Positions 5,061 to 12,261 of a DNA stretch of 13,783 bases are shown in pieces. The DNA comes from Microcaldota archaeon (GTDB taxonomy: Archaea > Micrarchaeota > Micrarchaeia > Micrarchaeales > CABMGC01): assembly GCA_021850955.1 (NCBI GenBank), contig JAJZKH010000009.1, forward strand, positions 1 to 13,783. Direction: 5' to 3'. Numbering within the stretch: the first letter of the stretch is position 1; every line of letters begins with the position of its first letter. The position numbers and the translations under genes were made by a program. The notes beneath the pieces were generated by a model. The model was given only the letters and a program-made list of their open reading frames with translations, had not been told where the DNA came from and did no database searches.

Positions 5061-6551
5061 TCAAAAAGGAAGTAGAATAGCCTTAATTATGCCACTTATC
5101 CTCATAGAACTAAAATTAATGTATCTTTGAATATCCTTTATTAATTGTTTATATTGTTTTATTTCGTCTGGTTCCATACTTCCACTATTCCAAGTCTTAT
5201 GACTTTTTCCATCTATAACCTGCGTTGAGTATCTACCGATAAGTTCTTGTCTTGCCTGAATATACCAAGCTTCAAGACTACCTTTATTTCTCAATATATA
5301 ATTTAACATTTCTCCTAAGTTTACAGGACTTAACAATCCCTTTTTCTTTAATTGATTTGCGTCATACATTTTTCTATTTTCTTTTAAAGCTCTTTCTTCT
5401 TCCTTTTTAATTTCCTTTGCAATATGTTCCGTATACACCGTGCTAACCGCCCCAGCTATATCCGCTTGGCTATATCCCACAGACGCTCTCGCAAGTCTAT
5501 TAAAGTTCATATTCTTTGAATATAGCTTATCCTTCATGTGATATTTAAACGCCTCTTTTCGTTGCTTGAAATTAGGTGGAGGAACATAAATTATATCCTT
5601 AAACCTTCCAGGTCTTCTTATCGCTGCGTCAAGATCCCATGGTCGGTTTGTAGTTGCTACCACAAATACCTTTTCATTAGAAGATAACCCATCCATCGCA
5701 GATAGCAGCGCACTAACCGCCATCTTCATACCGCTACTCCCACCGTGCCTATCGTCGCCGCCATAGCTACTGCGTTTAGCCCCCAAGTTCTCAAACTCGT
5801 CTATAAATAAGATACAAGGAGAAATCGCTCTTGCCTGTTCCCATACCGTTTTAATATTCTTTTCAGTAACTCCTTGATATTGTCCTATTATCTGTGAGGT
5901 TTCAACATTAACAAAAGGCACACCTGCATTCATTAATTCCTTTGCATTAATAAAAGGAAGGTTAAGCTCCCCCCCTAACGCTTTGGCTATTAGCGTTTTG
6001 CCACCGCCTGGTGAACCATATAGGATAACTCCGCCACCAGCTCTCTGTGAGTGTACGGTAAAGAAATCTTCGTGTCTAATGGCATTTATGACGTTCTTTT
6101 GGAGGTATTCTTTAATATTCTCTAATCCTACCACATCAGCGAACGTAACCTTTGGAATATATGGCTCAATCTCTATTATCTTTTCCGTATCACTTTCTAT
6201 TTCGCTATTAGATAATTGTTCGTAAGCTCTCTTTGCTTCTTCCCTAGTTTCTTCATACTTCATAGCTTGGCGATAAAAATACGTGGCTTTTGCTATTTCT
6301 CTTTGTTTTTCATAGAGTAAAGCTATTGAGTAGGTAGCTGTAGGGAGTTCAGCACACCTTTTTATTAGATAATTCAAATCAGCAATAGCCTCAGGAATCT
6401 GCTGTGTTCCTGCAAGGCATACGCTGCGTCTTAAGATTAAGTCATCTGTTAATTTCTTTTTAGGAATAGTGTTTATTCTTTTTAATGCTTCTTCGTAATT
6501 GCCTAAGTTAATAAGTTCTTCTACTTCTTTTGAAATTGTATCAAAGTCCAT
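5061..6551 (-). CDS. AAA+ ATPase with N-terminal TPR-like repeats (Cdc48/katanin-like), 496 aa
   Basis: Residues 1-115 are helix pairs of TPR type (GNYEEALKRIN, 'PEAIADLNYLIKRC', 'IAKATYFYRQAMKYEE'), a likely partner-binding platform. The AAA domain starts with 'VTFADVVGLENIKEYL' (135-150). It has Walker A GSPGGGKT (179-186), Walker B ILFIDEFE (247-254), sensor 1 ATTNRPWDLD (299-308) and the two arginines RPGR (R313, R316), so it should hydrolyse ATP as a ring. The pore-loop region reads 'FINAKELMNAGVPFVNVETS..IIGQYQGVTEKNI', longer than the usual 'FI.v...eLlskYvGesEkni'; extra residues precede the aromatic QYQG. After the lid helices there is a basic coiled segment and a C-terminal tail (410-496) that I do not recognise. 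It follows the zinc-ribbon gene by 10 bases. Likely an unfoldase or remodelling ATPase; the substrate is unknown. Confidence 0.88.
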   Translation of the reverse strand: MDFDTISKEVEELINLGNYEEALKRINTIPKKKLTDDLILRRSVCLAGTQQIPEAIADLNYLIKRCAELPTATYSIALLYEKQREIAKATYFYRQAMKYEETREEAKRAYEQLSNSEIESDTEKIIEIEPYIPKVTFADVVGLENIKEYLQKNVINAIRHEDFFTVHSQRAGGGVILYGSPGGGKTLIAKALGGELNLPFINAKELMNAGVPFVNVETSQIIGQYQGVTEKNIKTVWEQARAISPCILFIDEFENLGAKRSSYGGDDRHGGSSGMKMAVSALLSAMDGLSSNEKVFVVATTNRPWDLDAAIRRPGRFKDIIYVPPPNFKQRKEAFKYHMKDKLYSKNMNFNRLARASVGYSQADIAGAVSTVYTEHIAKEIKKEEERALKENRKMYDANQLKKKGLLSPVNLGEMLNYILRNKGSLEAWYIQARQELIGRYSTQVIDGKSHKTWNSGSMEPDEIKQYKQLIKDIQRYINFSSMRISGIIKAILLPF

Positions 6552-6561
6552 AGTATATTTA

Positions 6562-6861
6562 TTAACCGAAAACCTTATAATCCATTATTCCTAGTGCTCT
6601 TGCAAGATCTCCTGGCTTTCCTTTCTTTTGAACGCCAAAAGTAGGTTGCCTTATCTCATCTATTAGGAAAAAACTGCCGTCTGTCTTATATTTGCTATCT
6701 ACACTGTTGATACAGTTATAACATACTATTTTTGTTTTTACAGGCAATACTGCAGGTTTAATCTCGTAATAATCCATAGTATGTCCGCCACAATCTTCAC
6801 AAACTACTGACTCATATACGATTATACGTTTATGCTCAAGTATTTTGATTTTTTCTTCCAT
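6562..6861 (-). CDS. Zinc-ribbon protein, 99 aa
   Basis: The protein starts MEEKIKILEHKRIIVYESVV and contains CEDCGGH and, about 25 residues later, CYNC: a two-knuckle zinc ribbon. A 'DLARALGIMDYKVFG' end follows. The frame extends upstream to a TTG at 6921, but I choose ATG 6861: GATGAG lies 4 bases before it, and the bases between 6921 and 6870 hold a TATA box. The longer form would have a start one base after AAGGG. It precedes the TPR-AAA ATPase and may act with it as an adaptor, but no direct evidence for this exists in the sequence. Confidence 0.7.
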   Translation of the reverse strand: MEEKIKILEHKRIIVYESVVCEDCGGHTMDYYEIKPAVLPVKTKIVCYNCINSVDSKYKTDGSFFLIDEIRQPTFGVQKKGKPGDLARALGIMDYKVFG

Positions 6862-6901
6862 TTTTCTCATCTTTTTATGTATTACATTATGCTGTTTAAG
6901 A

Positions 6902-6916
6902 TATATAAATGTTTCT
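6902..6916 (-). promoter_or_regulatory. Archaeal promoter of the zinc-ribbon/TPR-AAA unit
   Basis: CAGAAACA (6917-6910) then TTTATATA (6909-6902) on the minus strand, directly after the stop of the VWA gene (6918). The expected start near 6880 gives a leader of about 20 bases to ATG 6861, with the SD GATGAG. This placement also argues against translation from the TTG at 6921. Confidence 0.65.
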
Positions 6917-6917
6917 G

Positions 6918-8738
6918 TCAAGCCCTTATCTTACGCATTATGTCTTTTTTGAATATATTGGTAAGTATAGGTTCTATATCTTCTGAATTTTTGATAGTAT
7001 AAATATCTTTACTAGTTTTAGACCCATATATTTCAGGAATTGTTAAAGTTTCTGAAGTTTTTTTTGCCAATTTAAAATTATTTTTAACCATATCTTCTTC
7101 TTCCTTCCTATCTCCTATGAAAATAGTAAATACATTTACATTGTTTCTTTTTATTCTTTGTATTTCTTCCTTAGTCTTTTTTATATAATCTATAAAGTTA
7201 TGACTATGATTATAAGGCAAACCATCAGTTATAATTATTAGGTTTTTTTCAGCATTTCCAACTTTCTTAAATTTTTCATTTATATATTTTACAGCATCAG
7301 CAGTAGGTGTATATCCATTAGCACGTAAAGTGTTTAATCTTTTCCTATCAAATTCGAAAATTAAAGGTTTATTATTTTCTTTCTCAGAAGAAGTGGTAAA
7401 TCCGAACATTTTTATCTTAATATTTGATTTTGAAGATTTTATAGTATCATAAATTTTAGCTAAAGCTTCCTTTGCATTGTCTATTTTTGAATCAAAAAAC
7501 ATAGAACCTGACAAATCAAGCATTACCCAAAAGTCAGTACCATTTACATCGCTTAAAGTATCAAAAGGTTTTACGTCTTTTTCTGGATTTGCTATTTTCT
7601 CCATTAATCTTTTCATATTGACTTTTCTACCTGAATATTCTTCAGATTCAATTTCTCTTTGATTTAATGTATTTAATATACTTTTAAGTTTAGGAATGGT
7701 TGAGAAAGGTATTTCTATTGCAGAAAACCTTTGTTCTTCTTGTTCTTTATTTATATCTCCATTTATTATATTTGCTTTTTTATCATAATGTTTTTCAATT
7801 TTTAGTTTAGTATAATCTTCTTCATCTGTTTTAAATTCCTCTTCTTTTTCCAAATTTTTAATATCAAAGTTTTTAGTAAAAGTACCATCATCATTAAGGA
7901 TTCCAAATCTTTTTAATTTGTCTTCAACCATTTCTTTTGATATATCGCTTGGTTCTTGTTCTTCAACCTTTTCCATTTCGCTTTGAGTTGATTTATCTTT
8001 TTTTATGTATTCTTTTGTGTCTTCCTCTATTTTTTTCTTTTCTTCATTATCTCCACTACCTCCGTTTCCTTCTTTATTCTCATCTTTCTGTTCTTTCTTT
8101 TTGTTTTCTTTTTTATTTTTCTGTTCCTCCTTTTTATACCATTTTTCCATTTCTTCTAAAATTTCAGATTCTATAGGAAAAGTTGCTATAAAACTAGCTC
8201 CATCTAACAGTTTAGTTTTTTCTTTGAAACTTTCATATAAATCTTTTAAATCTTTTGATGAATTTTTTATTAGTTCAGGTTTATCAGCTCTTATAGTAGC
8301 TAACACTTCAATAGGATTAGTAGGATTATCAACTATTGTTTTTTTCTTTAGATGTTCAAAACCTTCTTTACTTCCTTCAAATACCTTAGACCAGTTCGCT
8401 TCAATTCTCATATCTTCAAGTATATTATAAACAGTAAAAATAGTTTGTGGCGGTATATTTTTAAATTTTTCTTTTAATATTTCAGGAATATATTTGTTTG
8501 ATTTAAAAAGTATATGTGCCTGTTCGTGATTAAGCATAGTATGAAAATCCCCACTACGTGTTACTATTGGCGAGTTCGGATTGATATATATGGTTTTGCC
8601 ATCAGTAGCACTTGTTGGCATTGTATCGTCTTCTACGAGTTTTATATCTCTACCTAAAACATTTGAAAAAAGTTCAGTTTCAGCTATAGCTACTCCTTTA
8701 TTGAACTCTGATTTTTTTTCCTTTTCTTCGTCTACCAA
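6918..8738 (-). CDS. CobT-like protein: HEXXH zincin-like N-terminus plus VWA domain, 606 aa
   Basis: Numbering from TTG 8738. Residues 71-75 are HEQAH, followed by NILEDMRIE (105-113): the HEXXH plus downstream Glu arrangement seen in CobT-like proteins, suggesting a metal-binding, possibly protease-like, module. Residues about 195-310 are extremely Lys/Glu-rich and probably disordered or coiled. The C-terminal VWA domain has the metal-ion-dependent adhesion (MIDAS) motif DLSGS (408-412), a Thr in GYTPT (475-479) and ITDG (503-506). Such VWA proteins work with MoxR/CobS AAA+ ATPases, and the ATPase gene lies immediately upstream with a one-base gap. The start TTG is chosen because AGGTGG lies 5 bases before it; a GTG at 8747 is the alternative and would overlap the SD. 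Cobalt chelatase activity is not implied; no corrin genes are present. Confidence 0.85.
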   Translation of the reverse strand: MVDEEKEKKSEFNKGVAIAETELFSNVLGRDIKLVEDDTMPTSATDGKTIYINPNSPIVTRSGDFHTMLNHEQAHILFKSNKYIPEILKEKFKNIPPQTIFTVYNILEDMRIEANWSKVFEGSKEGFEHLKKKTIVDNPTNPIEVLATIRADKPELIKNSSKDLKDLYESFKEKTKLLDGASFIATFPIESEILEEMEKWYKKEEQKNKKENKKKEQKDENKEGNGGSGDNEEKKKIEEDTKEYIKKDKSTQSEMEKVEEQEPSDISKEMVEDKLKRFGILNDDGTFTKNFDIKNLEKEEEFKTDEEDYTKLKIEKHYDKKANIINGDINKEQEEQRFSAIEIPFSTIPKLKSILNTLNQREIESEEYSGRKVNMKRLMEKIANPEKDVKPFDTLSDVNGTDFWVMLDLSGSMFFDSKIDNAKEALAKIYDTIKSSKSNIKIKMFGFTTSSEKENNKPLIFEFDRKRLNTLRANGYTPTADAVKYINEKFKKVGNAEKNLIIITDGLPYNHSHNFIDYIKKTKEEIQRIKRNNVNVFTIFIGDRKEEEDMVKNNFKLAKKTSETLTIPEIYGSKTSKDIYTIKNSEDIEPILTNIFKKDIMRKIRA

Positions 8739-8739
8739 T

Positions 8740-10320
8740 CTATCCACCTATGGTTCCTGGTTTAACATTAATTCCAAATATATCTTCTATTTTTGCTGCT
8801 ACTGCTTCTGCTTTATCATAATCATCAGGATTATCCATATACTTATTCACTATAAATCTTAATAAAGATTTCTTTAGTGCTTCTTTAGGATCTATACCTG
8901 ATTCTAAAAATCCTTTATAGTCTTCTAGTGTAAATACTTCATCTCTTGGTGATATTGCATACCAATCATTATCATTCTTTGATTTTTCTCTTGTAAATGA
9001 AGCTAACAACATTAATTTTTCTATTAAATCTTTGTCATTAATTATATCTGCTAATATTTGTTCTTCTACTTCTTGTGAAGGATAACTTATAAATGTAGCA
9101 CTTGAACCTCCTTTTAATTCAGTATTAAGCATGTTAGTTCCTGCAAAATTTGAAGGATTCATAGTTGCTATAACGATGAGGTTTTTATCTGGCTTTACTG
9201 CCCAAACTTTTTGACCGTATCTTATTTCCTTTGTATGACCTCTTATTGAATTAAGATATTTCATGTATGAAGGTTTAAGGACATTTAATTCGTCTATAAG
9301 CAATAATGCAGTTCCGTAATTATTAGCAGCTTCGATTGCCTTAGGTATTGCACCTAATTCAAACTCGGTTTGTGGCATTCCGTTTGCATCTCTGCCTTTT
9401 AATATCTCTTTTCCGATTAATTCACTTTCTGTAATTCCAGGACCTGCTTGAATTTTTACAAAAGGTATATTGTATTTATCTGCGAATACTTCAGTTCCCA
9501 TAGTTTTTGCTACACCAGGAGGTCCTACCAAAATTTCAATAGGTGCGTTCTTGTTTTTTAATTTTGAAGCTAAAATCTGTTGTAAATCTTTTTCTGCATA
9601 ATAATTACCTTTATGTATAGGTGGTCTTAAATCTTCAGGTAGTTCTTCTTGTATTATAGGTTCTCGTATTAATTTGTAAGGTTCTATCTTATTTTCAATT
9701 GGTTCAACAGGTGTTTCAACTTCGACTTCTTCTTTAGGTTCTACTTCTTCCTCGTCTGTCTGATTTATTGTTGTCGTTTTACTTCTACTTTTTCTTGGTG
9801 CTTTTGGTCTAATTTTAGGTTGAATATTAGTTACTCCTTGTGTCGAAGAAGTAGGTGTAGAACTTTGAACAGCTGAATTTATTGCTGGATTAAGAGATAT
9901 TCCATATCTACCTCCTCTATTCTCTATTTTCTTCTTAGTCGAAAGATTTGAGATAGCCCAATCTGTTAAAACTTCCCAAGTTTTTTTATTAGGATATTTA
10001 GGGTGTGGTTGATTTCCGTGTGGATAGTTTTTACCTGCTTCTTCTAAAAGTTCCTTTCTGTTATAAAATGAATTTGGATTAGAATTTAAAATTTCAAGTA
10101 TTACAACTCTTGCAACTCCAGGAGTTTCAAGTGATTGCTTTGTAGTTGTAGTATTATTATTTAAAATAGCGTTTACCATTTTTGCCAAAGGCGTATTTGT
10201 ATTTACGTCTTGATTATCTTTTGCAGTTTTTTCTAATATATACTCTTTTTCATTTTTTTGAGTATTACTGCTTAAATCATATTCTTCATTCTTTTTTGTA
10301 TTTGGATTAATTCTTGTCAT
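8740..10320 (-). CDS. MoxR/CobS-like AAA+ ATPase with N-terminal winged helix, 526 aa
   Basis: Residues 1-60 are polar and Asn/Thr-rich. Residues 66-142 look like a winged helix ('ARVVILEILNSNP', 'NRKELLEEAG', 'TWEVLTDWAISNLSTKKKI', 'RGGRYGISL'). A Pro/Glu-rich linker (150-230) follows. The AAA+ core has Walker A GPPGVAKT (266-273), a substrate-side loop 'AGPGITESELIG', Walker B LLLIDE (339-344), sensor 1 ATMNPS (385-390) and 'ISPRD' (456-460) as the sensor-2 region typical of MoxR. It pairs with the CobT-like VWA protein downstream (one-base gap), so the two probably form a complex remodelling an unknown target. The winged helix is an unusual addition and may direct it to DNA or to another protein. 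The ATG follows AGATGAT as SD; an in-frame alternative was not found. Confidence 0.88.
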   Translation of the reverse strand: MTRINPNTKKNEEYDLSSNTQKNEKEYILEKTAKDNQDVNTNTPLAKMVNAILNNNTTTTKQSLETPGVARVVILEILNSNPNSFYNRKELLEEAGKNYPHGNQPHPKYPNKKTWEVLTDWAISNLSTKKKIENRGGRYGISLNPAINSAVQSSTPTSSTQGVTNIQPKIRPKAPRKSRSKTTTINQTDEEEVEPKEEVEVETPVEPIENKIEPYKLIREPIIQEELPEDLRPPIHKGNYYAEKDLQQILASKLKNKNAPIEILVGPPGVAKTMGTEVFADKYNIPFVKIQAGPGITESELIGKEILKGRDANGMPQTEFELGAIPKAIEAANNYGTALLLIDELNVLKPSYMKYLNSIRGHTKEIRYGQKVWAVKPDKNLIVIATMNPSNFAGTNMLNTELKGGSSATFISYPSQEVEEQILADIINDKDLIEKLMLLASFTREKSKNDNDWYAISPRDEVFTLEDYKGFLESGIDPKEALKKSLLRFIVNKYMDNPDDYDKAEAVAAKIEDIFGINVKPGTIGG

Positions 10321-10325
10321 AATAT

Positions 10326-10391
10326 CATCTAAACCTTTATTTTTTTACCATTATTTTTATAAGTTTTTTGAAATTCTAAGGCTTTTTTATA
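10326..10391. repeat. 66-base identical repeat, copy 1 (3' end of the second paralogue plus intergenic bases)
   Basis: Bases 10326-10391 are identical to 10799-10864. The block covers the last 21 codons of each paralogue (…ALEFQKTYKNNGKKIKV), the stop, and the first bases of the gap. Identity ends abruptly on both sides, although the rest of the genes has diverged strongly, which points to gene conversion or a recent duplication of this part only. Confidence 0.85.
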
Positions 10392-10793
10392 TGATTCCTT
10401 TCCTATTGAACTGTTAAACCTATATTCTGTTTTATATTTATAATAACTATTTTCAAGCAATCCTGCAATTACTTTATGACCTATATCTTCGAAGTTTTCT
10501 TTAGCATAAGAATAAAGATTTTTATCGGTTCCTTTAACCTTTGTATCTGATTGACTTCCAGCGATAACAATTCTATCTCCTTTCCAAGTTCCTACTAAAG
10601 GAGTATCAGGAAATTCATTTCTAATTTCTTTTTCTTTTCCATCTGCAAGAAGCATAGCTAAACCTGACAACGCACCTACATCGCTTTGCATTGAAAAATC
10701 TATTAATTCTCCACTATTTTCAAAATCATACGGATTAAAAAATTCTTTCTTATCTAAATTTACTATTATGTATTTATCTCTAATTTTTGTCAT
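10329..10793 (-). CDS. Paralogue 2 of the tandem 'MGQYY'-type family, 154 aa
   Basis: The protein begins MTKIRDKYIIVNLDKKEFFN and contains 'NPYDFENSGELIDF', 'LSGLAMLLADG', 'LVGTWKGDRIVIAG', 'KGTDKNLYSYAKENFEDIG' and 'ALEFQKTYKNNGKKIKV'. All these blocks line up with the upstream neighbour, so it is a tandem duplicate. Compared with that copy, the N-terminal MGQYY is replaced by MTKIRDKY, and the Gly-rich 'LADGNGSGGGD' loop has become 'LADGKEKEIRNE', so a ligand- or partner-contact loop may have been lost. I recall this family as widespread uncharacterised cytosolic proteins of bacteria and phages; no function is known to me. It lies 8 bases before the MoxR ATPase. Confidence 0.7.
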   Translation of the reverse strand: MTKIRDKYIIVNLDKKEFFNPYDFENSGELIDFSMQSDVGALSGLAMLLADGKEKEIRNEFPDTPLVGTWKGDRIVIAGSQSDTKVKGTDKNLYSYAKENFEDIGHKVIAGLLENSYYKYKTEYRFNSSIGKESYKKALEFQKTYKNNGKKIKV

Positions 10794-10798
10794 AAAAC

Positions 10799-10864
10799 CA
10801 TCTAAACCTTTATTTTTTTACCATTATTTTTATAAGTTTTTTGAAATTCTAAGGCTTTTTTATA
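10799..10864. repeat. 66-base identical repeat, copy 2
   Basis: Second copy of the block at 10326-10391, at the 3' end of the first paralogue (10802-11254) and the first three bases of the gap after it. Confidence 0.85.
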
Positions 10865-11254
10865 CGAGTCATATGAAAGTGAACTTTTAAGTCTTTCTTC
10901 ATTTTTTGTTTTATAATATCCATCATCAAGTAATGCCGCAAGTGATTCGCTACTTACGTTTTTGAAGTTTTTATGAGCATAATCATAAATATTTTTATCA
11001 GTTCCTTTAACATATATATCTGAATAATCTCCAGCTACAACGATTCTATCCCCTCTCCAAGATCCTATTACAGGATTATCAGAAAACAAATCACCGCCTC
11101 CACTCCCGTTCCCATCTGCAAGAAGTATAGCTAATGCTGACATTACACCCATTCCTGACAAACCAAATTCCATTAGTTTTGCACCGTCATCGAAATCGTG
11201 CGGATTAAGATATTCTTTCTTATCCAAGTTTGCTATAATATAATATTGTCCTAT
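10802..11254 (-). CDS. Paralogue 1 of the tandem 'MGQYY'-type family, apparently started by ATA, 150 aa
   Basis: The frame is open from 11254 and reads (ATA)GQYYIIANLDKKEYLNP, then 'HDFDDGAKLMEFGLSGMGVMSALAILLADGNG', a Gly-rich GSGGGD loop, 'VIGSWRGDRIVVAGDYSD', and the C-terminal block shared with its neighbour. The family as I remember it begins MGQYY, and the paralogue keeps the same strand (DKYIIVNLDKKE). The only standard start, TTG at 11227, would delete that strand and has no SD. AAGGTG lies exactly 5 bases before the ATA, the spacing used by the ATG genes here. So the likely start is ATA 11254, 4 bases after the previous stop. This could be a real AUA start, a mutation that lowers expression, or a base error. 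Confidence 0.75.
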   Translation of the reverse strand: MGQYYIIANLDKKEYLNPHDFDDGAKLMEFGLSGMGVMSALAILLADGNGSGGGDLFSDNPVIGSWRGDRIVVAGDYSDIYVKGTDKNIYDYAHKNFKNVSSESLAALLDDGYYKTKNEERLKSSLSYDSYKKALEFQKTYKNNGKKIKV

Positions 11255-11258
11255 TAAC

Positions 11259-11462
11259 TCACCTTATCCTTTTTTTCTGCCTTTCAAGTGCAAGTTTCTC
11301 CGCAGCTTTGAACTTTCTTACTGCCTTTCTGCTTGACTTCAAATTGACAAGACTTTGCATATTTCTTGCTATCATGATATTTGACTTACCCTTCAGTCTG
11401 CCAATCTGCACATTTCCTCTTCTTGTTCTTATTTTCGAGTATTTTCCCTTTTGTGGTATCAT
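11259..11462 (-). CDS. Basic hypothetical protein, 67 aa
   Basis: From ATG 11462 the protein is MIPQKGKYSKIRTRRGNVQI followed by GRLKGKSNIMIARNMQSLVN and a Lys/Arg-rich helix ending in RQKKRIR. It is strongly basic with no acidic patch, suggesting nucleic-acid or virion-core binding. The ATG at 11462 has GGGTG five bases before it; a GTG two codons upstream overlaps the previous stop and is less likely. Its final codons (AGG ATA AGG) form part of the AAGGTG SD of the next gene. Not recognised. Confidence 0.6.
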   Translation of the reverse strand: MIPQKGKYSKIRTRRGNVQIGRLKGKSNIMIARNMQSLVNLKSSRKAVRKFKAAEKLALERQKKRIR

Positions 11463-11464
11463 AT

Positions 11465-11905
11465 TCACACCCTCATTTGAGTAGGAAGTCTTCTTACTGT
11501 ATAGGTTCCGTCAGCGTTTTTTCTGATTATCTGTTTTGTTTCTGGATTCATAGCTTCTTGTCCTGGTGATAACCTTGCAACGAAGGCTTTATTGGAATTC
11601 GCACGTAGCTGATTGTTATATAGCCACCTTCCTGCCTTGACGAGATATGGCGTTATAGTTTGCGTAAAGCTCTTTGTCGCAGTTCCTATCTCCTTTGGCG
11701 CTTTCTTTATGCCTTCCTTCGCTCTACGCATAGCTTCTGCTATTATCGGATGGTTTGTTTTGAATGTTTCAGGAACTAGTTTTAATCTTGCCTGTATCTT
11801 TCTCATTTTGAGTTCACGAAGCTTTGCTAATTGTGCGCGTTCCTTTTCAAGATCACGTAAATCTTCCTTATATCTTCCTATTTGCTTACTGATAACATCA
11901 TCCAT
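11465..11905 (-). CDS. Hypothetical protein with N-terminal coiled coil, 146 aa
   Basis: Residues 1-45 form a basic coiled-coil helix (ISKQIGRYKEDLRDLEKERA and following). Residues 50-95 are helical ('HPIIAEAMRRAKEGIKK', 'TKSFTQTITPYLVKAGRWL'), and the C-terminus has a beta-hairpin-like 'NPETKQIIRKNADGTYTVRRL'. The start ATG overlaps the previous gene by 8 bases with GAGGGA as SD, and the gene ends MRV with the next gene's SD inside those codons. Small basic coiled-coil proteins in this position could be structural, but I recognise no family. Base composition is a little more GC-rich than neighbours. Confidence 0.65.
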   Translation of the reverse strand: MDDVISKQIGRYKEDLRDLEKERAQLAKLRELKMRKIQARLKLVPETFKTNHPIIAEAMRRAKEGIKKAPKEIGTATKSFTQTITPYLVKAGRWLYNNQLRANSNKAFVARLSPGQEAMNPETKQIIRKNADGTYTVRRLPTQMRV

Positions 11906-12062
11906 TTAATCCCTCTAACTCTAAAATATCCTTCTCTTTTATTTCTAGTTCAGATATTTTAGTTTTTAAAACTGCTATCTCTTCATCTATCTGCTTCATG
12001 CGTCTATCTATAGCTAATACCTGATTTGCGTCTTCCAATAGTCTTTCTTCTATTTTAGTCAT
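11898..12062 (-). CDS. Small coiled-coil protein, 54 aa
   Basis: From ATG 12062 the protein is MTKIEERLLEDANQVLAIDR followed by RMKQIDEEIAVLKTKISELE and a short end: nearly one continuous heptad-type helix with Ile/Leu at a/d positions, so probably an oligomerising rod. The frame extends to a GTG at 12110, but that portion overlaps the zinc-ribbon gene in another frame. The ATG at 12062 shares the GATGAGAATATG context used by other genes and overlaps the zinc-ribbon stop as ATGA. Function unknown. Confidence 0.65.
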   Translation of the reverse strand: MTKIEERLLEDANQVLAIDRRMKQIDEEIAVLKTKISELEIKEKDILELEGLNG

Positions 12063-12208
12063 ATTCTCATCCGCTTTTGATGCCAAGTAACACGATGACA
12101 AGATGGACACTGCTTTGGTATTTTATCTTTTTTATCAGGAACCCATTTATGTCCGCATCTGTAGCACTCATATCCTTCGACTTTTATACTGTGAATTTTC
12201 TGTGTCAT
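12059..12208 (-). CDS. Rubredoxin-like zinc-ribbon protein, 49 aa
   Basis: The protein is MTQKIHSIKVEGYECYRCGH followed by KWVPDKKDKIPKQCPSCHRV and TWHQKRMRI. CYRC (C15, C18) and CPSC (C34, C37) make a compact zinc ribbon, and 'GHKWVP....PKQCPSC' is typical of archaeal and phage zinc-ribbon proteins. AAGGTG lies 5 bases before the ATG, a promoter lies about 55 bases upstream, and the stop overlaps the next start as ATGA. It is first in a long operon and could be a DNA-binding regulator, which is inference. The gene is below 60 codons, so a length filter would drop it. Confidence 0.8.
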   Translation of the reverse strand: MTQKIHSIKVEGYECYRCGHKWVPDKKDKIPKQCPSCHRVTWHQKRMRI

Positions 12209-12261
12209 TTTTACACCTTATTTATTCATTAAATCTTTATTATATAATAGAGAGAAAGATA

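Noticed and set aside
7900..8170. Tandem repeat in the VWA gene
   Set aside because: The Lys/Glu codon runs look repetitive but there is no repeating unit of fixed length; simple low complexity.
8005..8430. Long plus-strand open frame opposite the VWA gene
   Set aside because: It is the complement of the Lys/Glu-rich linker, yielding Ser/Phe-rich low complexity with no SD or promoter; a shadow of the real gene.
6918..10320. Cobalt chelatase (cobaltochelatase CobS/CobT) function
   Set aside because: The likeness is to the ATPase and VWA modules only; no CobN or corrin-pathway gene is present and mobile elements carry such pairs without cobalamin genes.
12063..12110. GTG start at 12110 for the coiled-coil gene
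   Set aside because: The extra codons overlap the zinc-ribbon gene in another frame; GATGAG-AAT-ATG at 12062 is the better start.
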